NCBI RefSeq assembly: GCF_019097595.1
Contig: NC_080716.1
Span: 29,587,401-29,651,400, forward strand
Reading direction: 5' to 3'
Source: Hemibagrus wyckioides
Lineage: Eukaryota > Chordata > Actinopteri > Siluriformes > Bagridae
DNA: 64,000 nt
Numbering within the stretch: position 1 is the stretch's first letter; each line of letters begins with the position of its first letter. Positions 35,407-47,311 of this stretch are shown in pieces. The notes below the pieces were generated by a model. That model did no database searches, had not been told where the DNA came from, and saw only the letters and a list, made by a program, of their open reading frames with translations. A program made the translations under genes and the position numbers.

Positions 35407-36525
35407 ATGAATGCGGAAGTGTCTCTGGCAGACGAAGTGAACACCTTCTACGCTCACTTCGAGGCTGAAGCTAACGACGCTAAAGCTAATGCTACAGCTA
35501 ATGCTAATGGCTGTAGACAGGAAGAGAATGCCAACACCAATGCGTTCATCATCTCTGAGCATGACATGAGGAGAGCCTTCAGGAGAGTGAACACCAGGAA
35601 AGCAGCAGGACCAGACGGAATCTCAGGTCAAATCCTCAGAGCCTGCGTTGACCAGCTAGCACCAGTGTTCACAGACACATTCAACCTCTCCTTAACCCAA
35701 TCGGCAACCCCCACGTGCTTCAAAGAGTCCATCATTGTTCCTGTCTCGAAGAAACCCCATCCTGCTTCCCTCAACGACTACCGCCCTATAGCCATGACCT
35801 CAGTAGTGATGAAGTGCTTTGAGCAGCTGGTCAGATACTTCATCATCGCTTCACTACCAGACACCCTGGATCTATTACAATTCGCCTACTGCCTGAACCG
35901 CTCAACCGACGATGCCATTTCCCACGTCCTTCACACATCACTCACTCACCTGGACACTAGGAAGGGGAATTATGTTAGAATGCTGTTTGTTGACTACAGT
36001 TCAGTGTTTAACACTATAATCCCCTCCACACTCACCACCAAGCTGGAGCACCTGGGGCTCAGCCCATCTCTTTGTCAGTGGATCTCCAATTTCCTAACTG
36101 GTAGACCACAGGCAGTAAGGATGGGCAGACATGTCTAAGCCTCACTCACCCTCAGCACTGGAGCCCCCCAGGGTTGTGTTCTGAGCCCCCTGCTGTACTC
36201 TTTGTACACATATGCCTGCATGGCCACTACCAACTCCACCAACATTATCAAGTTTGCTGACGACACTATTGTGGTTGGATTGATCTTCAACAACAATGAG
36301 ACAGCCTACCTGGATGAGATTAAGACTCTGGAGAACTGGTGCCAGAGGAACCTCCACTTTAACGTCAGCAAGACTAAGGAGCTGATAGTGGACTTCAGCA
36401 AAAAGCAGGAGAGGAACTACCAGACCCCTGTGATCAACAACAGCCCAGAGTGGACAGCTTCAGATACCTTGGTGTTCACATCACGCAGGAACTGTCATGG
36501 TCCTGCCACATCAACACTGTGGTGA
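35407..36525 (+). pseudogene. LINE reverse transcriptase region (interrupted)
   Basis: Two consecutive frames, 35407-36138 and 36202-36525, cover RT from the fingers to the palm with the FADD catalytic box near 36256. A TAA after a GRPQAVRMGRH stretch at 36136-36138 separates them. An ANATANANG repeat near residue 40 is an oddity of this copy. Confidence 0.85.
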
Positions 36526-37804
36526 AGAAGGCCCGATAGCATCTCTTCAACCTCAGATGCTTGAGAGACTTTAGACTGCCTGCTAAGGTGCTAAGGAACT
36601 TTTATTCCTGCACCATAGATAGCATCCTGATGGGAAACATCCCCACCTGGTTTGCGAACAGCACCATGCAGGACAGATGAGTTCTTCAGAGGGTGGTGCG
36701 ATTAGCTGAGCGCATCATCCATACCAAGCTCCCTGACCTGCACTCAATCTACAACAAGCAGTGCTGGACCAAGGCCAGGAAGATCGTGAAGGACCTCAGC
36801 CACCCCAACAATGGACTTTTCTCACTGTTGAGGTCAGGGAAGCGCTTCTGCTCCCTGAAGGCCAACACTGAGAGACTGAGGAGAAGCTTCTTCCCGCAGG
36901 CTATACGGTCTCTCAATCAGAACCTCACATAGGACTCAACTGATTAGACCTACTATGCTCCTACACACGTGTTGGAATGCCAACCGACCACAGCCGACAT
37001 TTGCACATTACAGGACTGTGGCACACAATAAACACACAAATGTACATTTGCACATTTCAAGACTGTGAACACAATACAAACACATAAACATACATGTTGC
37101 ACAGTCTGCTCCTGTTTACATACAAAGAGGACTTATGCACATTTGCACTTTAAAGATGGACAATACCATTGCTCTCATCACCTCATCACCTTATTCCACT
37201 TCGTGACCACCCCGTACTGCTGCTGTCTGCACCTTGGACACCTTGGACACTATTGCAGACTACACACTTCACTTTATATAATTTTGCAAAATTTTGTACT
37301 GCTACTGTCTGCACCTTGGACACTATTGCACACTACACACTATTCACTTTAAATAATTTTATATAATTTTGCACAGTTATTGTATTTTACACTTCCTATA
37401 TATATATATTCTATTTAATATACATATTCTATATGCATATATATCATAGCTTACTTTATTTATATTTATTATATTTTATTCTATTTTTATTCTGTTTTAT
37501 TTTTTACCTACTGTGAACTTGTTGTTTTTATATTTTATATTTCGTATTTTTAGTATCATTCGTATTCTTATATTTTGTATTTTTATATTTTGCCCTTGTC
37601 TTTTTTTTCTGTCCTTATTCCTTTTCCTTTTCCTTTTTCAAGGGTCAAAACAGTCGTGTCAGCATTTCACTGCATATCATACTGTGTACGATTATGTACG
37701 TGACTAATTAAATTTGAATTTGAATTCACTCTAAACATGATATTAGTAGTGTAGACTTGGGAATGACTTTATGTAAGGTTTATTAACAACAGAATGTTTT
37801 ATAG

Positions 37805-38098
37805 GGAGTCCTAAAGCTGTGGTGTCCATAATCCCTGATACACACGTGTTCATTGGAGAGACTGTTACTCTCAGATGTGACATACAGGGAGGAGGAGACA
37901 CTCAGTGGACATACAGATGGAAGAAAAATAATTACAGATTCACAGAGGGAGGAGAGAGATTCTCCACAGACAGCACAATGCAGGAGTTCAAAATCTCGTC
38001 TGTTAATGACTCTGACAGTGGTACCTACACCTGCAGAGGACATGGGAGAGACTCTCAGAGCTCAGAGATCAGTGATGCTGTTACACTGACTGTATCAG
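37805..38098 (+). CDS. Ig-a exon (N-terminal Ig domain) of gene B
   Basis: 294 bp, phase 1-1, acceptor tttatag, donor gtgagt, 98 residues. It begins SPKAVVSIIPDTHVFIGETV, then TLRCDIQGGG (first Cys), WTYRWKKNNY (core Trp), and DSGTYTCRGHG (second Cys), ending DAVTLTVSG. It is the first domain after the signal peptide, as in teleost FcR-like proteins. The acceptor lies only about 80 bp after the end of the LINE. Confidence 0.9.
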
Positions 38099-38640
38099 GT
38101 GAGTCTGTGAATGTTTTTATTTTCTTATGTTTAATTTTATTATGTTCTTATTTAATATGTTAACATTATATTTTAGGGTTCAGGTTTCAAGCTGTCAGTA
38201 ACTGAGTCCTCATTTCTTTAATGTTGACTTTCACTTCCCTGTCTAGTAGACACCAATTTCTTTCAAAAGTATCAACATCATGTTTGTTTCTTTTTCAGTA
38301 GCATCTGGGTTTTAAATTAAATTTGTAGTGTAATTGTTGTGGGTCAATTTGATTAAAAGAACACAGTGAACAATAAGAAAGAAGGTTGTAAATCTCACCT
38401 TGTGTTGGCTCTGCCATTATCTGATATATTAGAAGATAATTTGAGGCATTGGAATTATAAGGTTTTATCTAAGAATCAGCATCATCCACATGAGTCTCTG
38501 TCTCATCAACTGAGGTAGAAATCCCTCACAGTATTTAAATATGAGCCTCATTATTTCTTCACTTGACTTATGTCTGTTCTCAGTAACACTGCTGAGGAAA
38601 TAATCCCTGATTCATTTCTGTCCTGTTGGCTATATTTCTA
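38099..38640. other. Intron after Ig-a
   Basis: No exon or mobile element recognised. The frame at 37819-38163 runs past the donor for a few codons and should be cut at 38098. Confidence 0.5.
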
Positions 38641-39960
38641 GTTATTAATGTGTTTGGTGTTTGTGACCATGGAAATAAAGGGGAGTGGTAACCCAGGATG
38701 CACTGAAAGGAGGGGGTGAGCCCAGTGGAAGAGTGAATGAGTCAGTTCTGTGCATATTCTGTCCATGGGAGGAATTCACTCCATGTGTGTTGTTTCCAGC
38801 TACATTAGGATTAGAGTGGACCAGTTGCTCTACTTGCCCACATGATTGAGGGTGGTAGCTAGAGGTGAGGCTGATGTTAATGTTAAGGTGACCACAGAAG
38901 GTCCTCCACACTAAAGATGTAAACTGTGCCTCTTGGTCCAAGCAATGTCCTCCAGAAGACCATATATCCTAATTATGGTTGGAATAGGACCTCAGCTGTC
39001 TTCTTGGCTGTGGGCATCCCTTTCAGGGGAATGAGGTGGCATGACTTGTAGAAGTGGCAGGGGCAGCTAGCATGGTGTACAGGTTTGAGAGCATCAGCCT
39101 TGGTGTTTCAGTGGCTGGGTGGAATGTGACAGTGAGCTGGAAACTGGTGAAAAACAAGGCCCATCTGGCTTGATGGGGATTTAGTGTCCTAGTGTGTTTA
39201 ATGTATTTTAAATATGTATGATGTCAATGACATGAAATGGTGTTCTACTTTCTCAAGCTAATACTGCCACTCCTCCAGTGTGGCCTTAATAGACAATAGT
39301 CCCTTGTTTCCCACATCGTAATTTGCTTTTGCCAGGGTTAGTGTGCATGAGAAATACACACACAGAAACAGTTTACACAGGGTGCCATGATGGGTGCCTG
39401 CAGTTGGACATGTCAACCTTGACTACTAAAGGTCAGGCTGTTTCAGCACAGGGGTGGTGGTGAATCATTCCTTGAGGTTGTCAACACAGCCTTGCACAGC
39501 CTTGTTCCCCTGGAGCTTTTTGGGTTTCCCCCTTATCAGTGAAGTCAGTGAAGTGGTGACAATGGTATAGCTCCAAATTAATATTTGTTGAAAGATCACA
39601 AACCACAGGAAATGCTGCTGTTCCTTGATGGTAGTGGGCTCTGGCCAGTGGGTGACTGCATTTACCTTATTTTGGTCAATCTCCATCTCCTGGGAGCTGA
39701 TGATGTAGCCCAGAAACAATGTGGAAATATGTCTATGTTCCAGGGCAGATAGGACTTATACTTATTGAGTTTAGGCCCCAGTGGTCAATGCACGGGCGTA
39801 GACCACTATGCTTTTTCTCAATTTTTTCTAAAAGTCTTCTGTTATCTGCAAAAATTGTGTGAGCCCTCCTCCCTGTTTTAATGATGATGTTATGCATAGG
39901 AGCATCGCAGACATTTTGACCACCACTATCTAAACTGAATCAAATCCTTAAAAAAAGTCA
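38640..39960 (-). mobile_element. Ty3/gypsy fragment, older copy
   Basis: Minus-strand pieces of pol: an integrase segment (38645-38941, with [15 protein letters not shown], the catalytic-core ending) and an RT/RNase H hinge (39465-39719, FLGYIISSQEMEIDQNKV). It relates to the element at 40001-43881 but is much more decayed, and no LTRs were identified. In antisense to gene B. Confidence 0.75.
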
Positions 39961-40000
39961 GACTTAGCTAGAGAGATTTGAAATATTTTCAGACCTTCTT

Positions 40001-40416
40001 TGACATGGAGGCGGGGTTAGAATTCATATGTGGATATTCATTAGTAAATCCACAGAAGAATAAGCAAGTAATTCAATATGGTAGACGAGAAATATAGTCG
40101 GAGAAGACAGGCACAAAATCGTAAATACCAGAGACAGTCAGAGTAGTAAACAAATACAAAACACAATATCCAAACTCATCACCAGTAAAGCACCAAGGTA
40201 AATAACATGGAAAAAAGGTCAATAACAAGGAAAGCAAACGATAATCAATGGCTTGGAAATGCAGCAATAATTAACAATACTTTGCACTGTAAGTACTGTG
40301 AGCATGGCTTATAAAGTCTGTGAACCCAAAAGTGACTCTGAGGGTGGAGCCGCTCAATATTTGGGCAATGGCTCTCTCTGGTGGTTTGGTGATGGTGGTG
40401 CAGATGGTGATGCTAC
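40001..40416 (-). repeat. 3' LTR of the Ty3/gypsy element
   Basis: 416 bp, direct repeat of 43500-43881. Shared blocks include ggaggcgggg, cagaagaataagcaagtaa, gataatcaatggcttggaa and gcttataaagtctgtgaac. It differs by many substitutions and indels from its partner. Confidence 0.82.
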
Positions 40417-41088
40417 AGAACCCTCCTCTCTAGGGACACCTCCAGGTGTTCTTCTCCTTGGGCATCCTTTCCTTCTAGGTGCGGGTCTGTTGGGATGTGT
40501 TTGATGGAACTCCCTTATAAGTGAGTGATCTAGAATGTCCTCCGACCACACCCAAAACCTTTCCTCTGGGGGATTAGCCCTTCCAGTCTACTAGATACTG
40601 GAGATGTCTTCCTCTTCTCCGGGAGTCAAGAATGATATGCACCAAATAAGCTTGCCAACCCCTCAATTTCCAAAGGTGGAGGCGGTGGGGGAGGTGACAT
40701 TATTAGCATCTGTTGTGGAGTGAACTGGTTTAAGGAGGGATGCATGGAATGTGGGGGAGATACAGTATGTTAGAGGTAGCTGGAGGTGATAAGAAACTGG
40801 GTTTACCTGGCGTATAATTTTAAATAGTCCTATGAACCTTAGGCTCAGTTTGTTGCAGGGTAACTTTAATCAGATTCTTAGTGGATAGCCATATGAGCTG
40901 ACCTGGATGGTACTGCAGGTGGGAGCATTGGTGGCAATTTGCCTGTGTCTCCTGCCACCTGACTGACGTCTGAAGTCATACATGGGCTCCCATACTTCCC
41001 TGCTGCACTGGAACCATTCGTCTACCACCGGTACATCAAATGGATCTCCTGACCATGGGAACAGAGGGGACTGGTAGCCCATAATGCA

Positions 41089-42601
41089 CTAAAACATCAT
41101 GAGATCCGTGGGTGATTGTGTCAAAGAGTTCTGTGTGTACTTTGCCCATGGTAGGAACTCATTCCACCTGTGTTGCTCCTGGCTGCAGTGGGTCCGTAGG
41201 CAGCATCCCAGCTCCTGAATAAGGCATTCTGCCTGCCCGTCCCACTGTGGATGATAGCCTGATGTCAAGCTTATGTTGATGTTTAAGCTGTTGCAGAAGG
41301 CTCTCCACACCCTTGATGTGAAATGTACCCCGTTGTCTTACACAATGTCAAAATGGTATTCCATAGACACAAAATACATGGTTGACGAGTTCTTTAGTTA
41401 CTTCCATTGCTGTGTGGAGGCCCTTAAGGAGTATCAGCTTGCATGATCTGAAGAATCAGTTGACTTCTACCAAAACTGAGGTATAGCCCTGGGAAGTGGG
41501 GAGGTCAGTGACCAGGGTCCAGTGCAACATGTGACCAGGGTCACTGTGTTATGGGTAGGGGCTTGAGCAGACCTGCCGAGATTCTGGATTGAGCGCAGAC
41601 TGTGCATGCTTGCACAAATTTCCTGACATCTGCTGAGAGTGTGGGCCACCAGAATGTGCTTTGTACCAGGCTGGTGGTCCTGTTTATGCCCAGGTGTCTG
41701 GAACTAGGAGTTGTGTGTAGCCTTGGAATAGTCCTCATTCTCAGACTTGTCGGTACAAGGAGATGCAAGGTACAAGGTTCCTGGCTCTTATTGATAAGGG
41801 CATCAGCTTTTCTGTTCTTTGTTCCGGGTTGGTACATTACCGTGAAGTTAAATCTTGTGAAAAACAGTGCCCACTGGGGCTGGCGAGGGTTATTTTGCAT
41901 ACTTGATGTATTCCAAATTCTGCAGGACGGTGATTACTAGGAATTTCCAGCGTGCCCAATTTTCTAACTTTGACCTTGGTATTGTTCATCTCCACCCCTT
42001 CTTCGCTGATCATGTACCCCAGGAAGGTAATTGTTGTTTGGTGGAAGGGACACTTCTCAGCTTTTATAAAGAGTTGCTGCTTGAGTAAATGGGATAACAC
42101 TTTATGGACATGGGTTATGTGCTGTTTAATAATGTTGGAATAGATTAAGATATCGTCAATGTATGCAATCACATACACATTTAAAAAGTCTCTAAAGATT
42201 TCTGTGATGAGTGATTGGAATACTTCTGGAGCATTAGTCAACCCATACGGCATAACTAAGTATTCATAGTGTCCACACATGGTCATAAATGGCGTCTTCC
42301 ATTCACTCTCCTCTCAGATCTGTATGAGGTGATATGCACTCTTGCCATATATGCCATCTATGCCATCTTTTTTCTGAACGAAGAAAAATCCTGCTGCAGC
42401 CAGAGATGTGGAGGGTTGTTTAAAACTGGCAGAGAGAGCCTTTTCAACATAGTCCTCCATGACGTAAGTTTCTGGGAAAGAGAGAGGGTAAATAATGCTT
42501 TTGGGGGGTGTAGTATTGAAGCGGAGTTTGATGGCCCAGTACCATGGCCTGTGTGGCGGGAGCCTCCTGGTTGGATGCCTCCTGGAGGTCCTGGGGAACA
42601 T
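41089..42601 (-). pseudogene. Ty3/gypsy pol remnants (RT, RNase H, integrase)
   Basis: From 42601 down: RT fingers with an [12 protein letters not shown] segment, RT palm at 42286-41837 with [14 protein letters not shown] and the catalytic YIDDILIYS box, an RNase H tail and tether (41900-41541, [14 protein letters not shown]), an H-H-C-C zinc-binding integrase segment ([12 protein letters not shown] with CTVCAQSR), and an integrase core end at 41310-41089 ([13 protein letters not shown]). Frames are broken between blocks. Confidence 0.85.
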
Positions 42602-43499
42602 GGTCCTCTTGGGTAGGAGCAGGGTTCTCTATTGATGTGGCATGCAAGGAAAACATGGAGGTTTGGAACAGTTGGCAGTAAATAATATTAACTGCCAAAC
42701 CGGAATCTATCAGGGTTGAGCATTACTTATCTGAACTGGTAACATCAGATTAAATGGACAAGGATTGAGGCTCACCTTAGTAGCCCATGAGGATGTTTCT
42801 GGACAGGTATGGCAACGGTGTCCTACGGTGTCCACAGTAGAAACATAACTGGAGCCTCAGCCGATGTTGGTGTTCCTTGTTAGAGGCTTGGGGGTAGGTT
42901 CTCTGTGACACAAGAGAACAAGTTGACTGTCTGGAGTCCTCGTACAGATTGCCCAGGAGGATGGTTAGTGTGAAATACTGAGAGAGAGAGAGAGAGAGAG
43001 AGATCTCCTGATCCTGCTTTAAGACCCACCTTGTTCCATCTGCTCTGAACAGCCAGGGTTCATAATTTAACAAAATACTCAGCTACAGATTAAGACCATT
43101 GACAAAGCTGGAGTAATTGCATGGAGATGTCTTTTCCTCTCACAGGATACTCAGAAACTTTGTGCACTAGCTTAGAGAAATGGCTGAACAAAGTTCAAAC
43201 ATGATTGTCTGATTCCCAAACTGCTGTAGCCCAATCCAGAGATCTCCTGGTGAAGACATTTATGTATTGTCGTAGAATCCTCTTGGTAAGTGTCTGGTTG
43301 GTGAGTGAAAAAAATACCTTTCACTGGTGTAGTAAACTCTTACACTGGTCAGCCGCTGGCGGAGCATGCAAGGCCTGGGGTAAACAGGAATTAGCAGCCT
43401 GTAGCATGGCTAGCAGGCCATTAGTGCCTTGGCCTGGTGTGCAACCAAAGACTGTAATTCTGTGATATCCTCTGGATTCACGTCAGGTGAAGTATTCTG

Positions 43500-43881
43500 T
43501 GATGTGGAGGCGGGGATAGAATCCACATGCAGATATTTATTAGTAAATCCGCAGAAGAATAAGCAAGTAAGAAATCACAATCGTAAATACCAGAAAGACA
43601 GTCAGCATGGTAAACAAAAACAATCCAAAAAACAGTACCAAATAATATCCAAACTCAGCAACGGTAATGCACAGAAACAAGCTCAATAACACAGAGAGCA
43701 AATGATAATCAATGGCTTGGAATTGCAGCAATAACTAACAATACTTCACAATGATAGTAGTGTGAGCATGGCTTATAAAGTCTGTGAACCCCGAAGTGAT
43801 TGTGAGGGTCAAGCCGCTCAATATTCGGGCAAAGGCTCTCTCTGGCGGTTTGCTGAGGGTGAAACAGATGGTGATGCCACA
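43500..43881 (-). repeat. 5' LTR of the Ty3/gypsy element
   Basis: 382 bp, partner of 40001-40416. In element orientation it runs from TGTGGCATCACC to CTCCACATCA. Confidence 0.8.
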
Positions 43882-44228
43882 CCTGCATTTATCCCTGTCT
43901 TTCTCATAAAGTGGTTCGGTACACAACAAAGCAAGATTAGAAAGTAACCTATTAGAAATCAGACATGTTAAAGCCTGTTTGGCTGTTTTCTAGAATTTTT
44001 CTAGTCCACACAGATATACATTAATTAGTATATTTATAGTATTACCTAAATGAAAAAAAAAAACATTTGCAATATTTCAACTGACATGTGCAGTGACCCT
44101 CTAAAGGAAGATAAATAATGAACTATCAACTGTGTGTCTTTTCTGTGACTTTAAGATGAAAAACTCCAAAGTGTAAAGTCAAGGCTTCACCGTCATTTCT
44201 TTGCTCATTTTTTAATACAATGCATATA
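43882..44228. other. Intron sequence without recognised features
   Basis: AT-rich, with no exon or repeat unit that I can name. It lies between the LTR element and a deleted Tc1-like element. Confidence 0.4.
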
Positions 44229-44783
44229 TATACACTACCAGTCAAAAGTTTGGACACATCTTCTAATTCCATGGTCTTTCTTGATGTTTATTTCTTTCTA
44301 CATTCTAAAACAATGCTGAAGGCGGCCAAAATACACAATAATGTCCTTTGAACAGTTGATATTGAGATATGTCTGCTACCGACGCTCTGTAAAGTCGTCA
44401 TAACGGTTGAGGTGCTGTTAATTGGTGATTTCTGAGGCTGGTAACTCTAAATGAACTTCCCCTCTGTGCAGCAGAGGTAAATTTTGGTCTTGTTTTCCTG
44501 GGATGGTCTTCATGTGAGCCAGTTTCATCATGGTGCTTGATGGGTTTTGCAAATGCACTTGACAATACTGTTCTTGCAAGAACTATTCCAGAACTCCTGA
44601 CCTTCGTGTCTTAAAATAACAACTGACTGTTTTTTGTTGTCATTACATATGTATTACTTAAGTCATATTTCATAGTCATTATTTCATAGTTTTGAAATCT
44701 CCAGTATTGGTCTAGAATGTAGAAAATAAATCCCTAAACAAAAAACATTGAATTAAAAGGTGTGACTTTTGACTGGTAGTATA
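44229..44783. mobile_element. Deleted Tc1-like element
   Basis: The left end tacactaccagtcaaaagtt and the right end aaaagtcacacctt (as complement) with a TA-flanked ctaccagtcaaaag terminus are inverted. The ~550-bp interior retains only scraps of a transposase and many changes. It is non-autonomous, of the same terminal-repeat type as the element at 53685. Confidence 0.8.
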
Positions 44784-44946
44784 CATACTGAATTTTTATA
44801 GATACAACCATACAACTGTAACATCTTATATCAAATGTTAAATATAAATGTTTGTTTTAGACACAAAGCATCTGTTAGACACAGTGAATCTACTGCTTAT
44901 TTATAAAGTAAAATGCAACTCTGAAATGTTCATTTCATACCAACAG

Positions 44947-45243
44947 CAAAACCCAAACCGACTGTGAGAGTGAATCCTCAGAGCTTCGTCTACACTGGAG
45001 ACACCGTCACTCTGAGCTGTGAGCTGCAGCAGGGGACTGGATGGGGGTTTCAGTGGAACAAAAATAATCAGCGATTATGGAACCTGCACAGTGAACAAGA
45101 AAACACACTTAAAGTGACAGTCGATAATGCAGGAGAAACAGAGTACCAGTGTCGAGCAGACAGGAGAAACTACTACACCTACTATTTCTTTGGCTACTAC
45201 TATTCCACAGAATTCAGTGATCCTGTCAAGATTACAGTGAAAG
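44947..45243 (+). CDS. Ig-b exon of gene B
   Basis: 297 bp, phase 1-1, acceptor ccaacag, donor gtatat, 99 residues. It has the same Ig core as the six copies in gene A (SCELQQGTGW, TEYQC, DPVKITVKG). The core tryptophan strand reads FQWNKNNQ, with Asn in place of the usual Tyr after Trp. The loop after the second Cys is expanded and Tyr/Phe-rich (YYTYYFFGYYYSTEF). It is a single copy here, against six in gene A. Confidence 0.87.
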
Positions 45244-45683
45244 GTATATCATGATTTTTTTGTCTTTTCAACACAGGTTTGGTAGTAGAGGAAAGAAAAA
45301 ATATTTTAGTTCATTTTTGTTCCAAAATGTTCAACATAATCTTGAAAAACTTATATTTAAATGAATTTGTCATTTGTGGCATGTGAGATCCAATGCAAAT
45401 ATTTAAAAACTTAAAAACTAAAAATTTTATTTAAAAAAAATTAAAAATAGATGTAAAGCTATAACTTTGTAATTATTACTCAGTTCTTAGTTGGTCTTTT
45501 GTAGTTTAACAGGGCTGTATAAAATTGTAAAATGACTGCTGACAGATTATAGTTACACTGACTGTAATAGGTGAGTGTGAGGATTTCTGGATACAAATGA
45601 TATTGTACATTTAGATATTCATAAAAACCTGTGTATTGAATAAAAACAAATAAAAAATAATAATTGTATTTCCTGTGTAACAG
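45244..45683. other. Intron between Ig-b and Ig-c of gene B
   Basis: Alignable with gene A both after its exon at 639 and before its exon at 17385. It therefore represents the compact ancestral layout, without the satellite, LINE and extra Ig-b exons. Confidence 0.65.
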
Positions 45684-46019
45684 AGAGACCACAAGCAGTA
45701 CTGAGTGTATCTCCACAGAGCTGGCTGACTGAAGGAGACTCAGTGACTCTAAGCTGTGAGGTTACAGACTCCTCTACAGACTGGACATTCAGCTGGTACA
45801 CAGTTGTTCCCTACAGAGACGGCTTAACTGGAATAAATAATAATGGTGGCTATAGCGTGTATGTGGAGCTCCTCTCAGACAGCAGCAGAGGATCTGGAGG
45901 CAACTACACTCTCAGTCCTGCTGCTCTTAAACACACAGGAGTTTATATGTGCAGAGGAGAGAGAGGAGAACCAGCCCTTCACTCACAGTACAGCAATCCA
46001 CAGCCACTATGGATCACTG
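45684..46019 (+). CDS. Ig-c exon of gene B
   Basis: 336 bp, phase 1-1, acceptor tgtgtaacag, donor gtgagg. It is almost identical to the gene A exon at 17385, with Cys in SCEVTD, Trp in FSWYTVVP and Cys in VYMCRG. Changes include RPQAV for RPPAV at the start, GGNYT for GGKYT (new sequon) and KHT for NHT (lost sequon), so a glycan site has shifted between paralogues. Confidence 0.9.
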
Positions 46020-46059
46020 GTGAGGAAAATTAACTGTTAAAGTGTAAAATATATATATT

Positions 46060-46300
46060 AACCTAGCATTAGTCCCACGCAATTGCAGCGTCCGACATTT
46101 TGTAGCAGATCATTCGATCTGCATGATTTGGCACAGGTTTTACACCAGATGCCCTTCCTGTCGCAACCCTCCCATTTTTATCCAGGCTTGGGACTGGCAC
46201 TGAGAGTCAACTCTTTAGTGGCTGGGCTGGTGCCCTGCCCAGGAATCGAACCCAGGCCGTGGGAAAGAGAGTGCAGGATCCTGCTGCTGGACCACCCAGA
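46060..46300 (-). mobile_element. tRNA-related SINE on the minus strand
   Basis: On the minus strand, a B box (gggttcgattcctgggc) and an A-box-like stretch near the 46300 end are followed by the fish SINE phrase gacaggaagggcatctggtg and gtaaaacctgtgccaaatca. Absent from the equivalent gene A intron. The frame at 46083-46322 is an artefact. Confidence 0.75.
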
Positions 46301-46684
46301 GACCTTAAAGTGTAGAATATAAAAGTGTGAATGTAAGATCAGATTAATGCAACATTTATTTGTTCATATGTATAAGGTAGTTAAAGAGCCCTAAGTTCTG
46401 GTAGAGGATAATTTTCATGATTTTCCTTGTGTTCTCCTGAATTTTTTGATGTCTCCACCCCTTGTTATTGAGAATTTTTTCTGATACAGATTATGCCATT
46501 GTATCCCACTACTTCAAACCATGGCACTGCTCTAATAGACGAATCATTTTGAACAAATATTTTGCTGTTATAAATAATGCACTTATCCTGCTTATCTCTT
46601 AGTCATTTCATCGTGGTCTGCCTCATTATATTGCAAGTTTCCTTTTTATCTTTTTTATTTATATGGCTCTTTTCTGTTTTTAAG

Positions 46685-46960
46685 GTGAATCTCCTCCAGT
46701 CTCTCTGATCATCAAACCCAGCAGGACTCAACACTTTACTAAAGACTCTCTTTCACTTAGCTGTGAGGACCAGAGTAACTCTACTGGATGGACAGTGAGA
46801 CGATACACACACAGTGAGAGAGTGTTAGATTGTTCACACTGGGGATCAGTTACAGGATCTACATGTAACATCAGCTTCCTCTCCACATCCTACACTGGAG
46901 TTTACTGGTGTGAGTCTGAATCTGGAGAAAACAGTAATCCTGTCCACATCACAGTGCATG
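46685..46960 (+). CDS. Ig-d exon of gene B
   Basis: 276 bp, phase 1-1, acceptor tttttaag, donor gtgagt. Nearly identical to the gene A exon at 19048, including the two additional cysteines (VLDCSHWG and STCNISF). The NDS sequon of gene A is KDS here, so one potential glycan site is lost. Confidence 0.9.
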
Positions 46961-47311
46961 GTGAGTCTTCATGTAGTGTGTGTAATGTTAAAGGAAAAGA
47001 AAAATGTTCTGAGTATGAATACATGTATGCTAGTAGTAGATACCAGTTTAACTAGTACCAGTAAATGTGCATGGAATCAAATCATTATTCAATATTCATA
47101 TATATCTATCCTGATATATTCATAATTCAGTTGAATGTTTTCTCATGAGCTAGTGTATGCAGTTTTCTGCAGACTTGAATTAAATACCTGCAGACTCCAC
47201 AGGTTTAGAGGGTTTTAAGTTATATACAGATAAATTAGAGCACTTTTATTTATTATCTACAGACACATCATAGTGTGTGGATTTCCTTGTTTGTGATTTT
47301 CTGTGTTCTAG

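Larger units (their letters stand above)
34420..37725 (+). mobile_element. LINE (CR1/L2/Rex-like) in gene B intron 2
   Basis: A non-LTR retrotransposon in the same orientation as the host gene, with a start-like MAPVRLAAVTT at 34426. The frame at 34426-35367 carries the endonuclease (VVGDFNSANLK, ERTLDHCYTTV, FGKSDHATIFL). 35407-36138 carries the RT fingers and palm (KAAGPDGISGQILRA, DYRPIAMTSVVMKCFE, LFVDYSSVFNTI). After a stop near 36138 it continues with TGAPQGCVLSPLLYSLYT and the catalytic KFADDTIVVGL (36202-36525), then a C-terminal region (36693-36932). The 3' end near 37700 finishes in aattaaatttgaatttgaat. Frameshifts and stops make it inactive. Confidence 0.9.
40001..43881 (-). mobile_element. 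Ty3/gypsy LTR retrotransposon, near-complete but decayed
   Basis: Two direct LTR copies (40001-40416 and 43500-43881) bracket gag-like and pol remnants on the minus strand, in the order zinc-finger-like remnant, RT, RNase H, integrase. A purine-rich tract (agagaggaggg on the minus strand) directly precedes the LTR at 40416, as expected for a polypurine tract. Both LTRs start TGT and end CA in element orientation. Stops throughout make it inactive. It sits in antisense within the intron between Ig-a and Ig-b. Confidence 0.85.
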
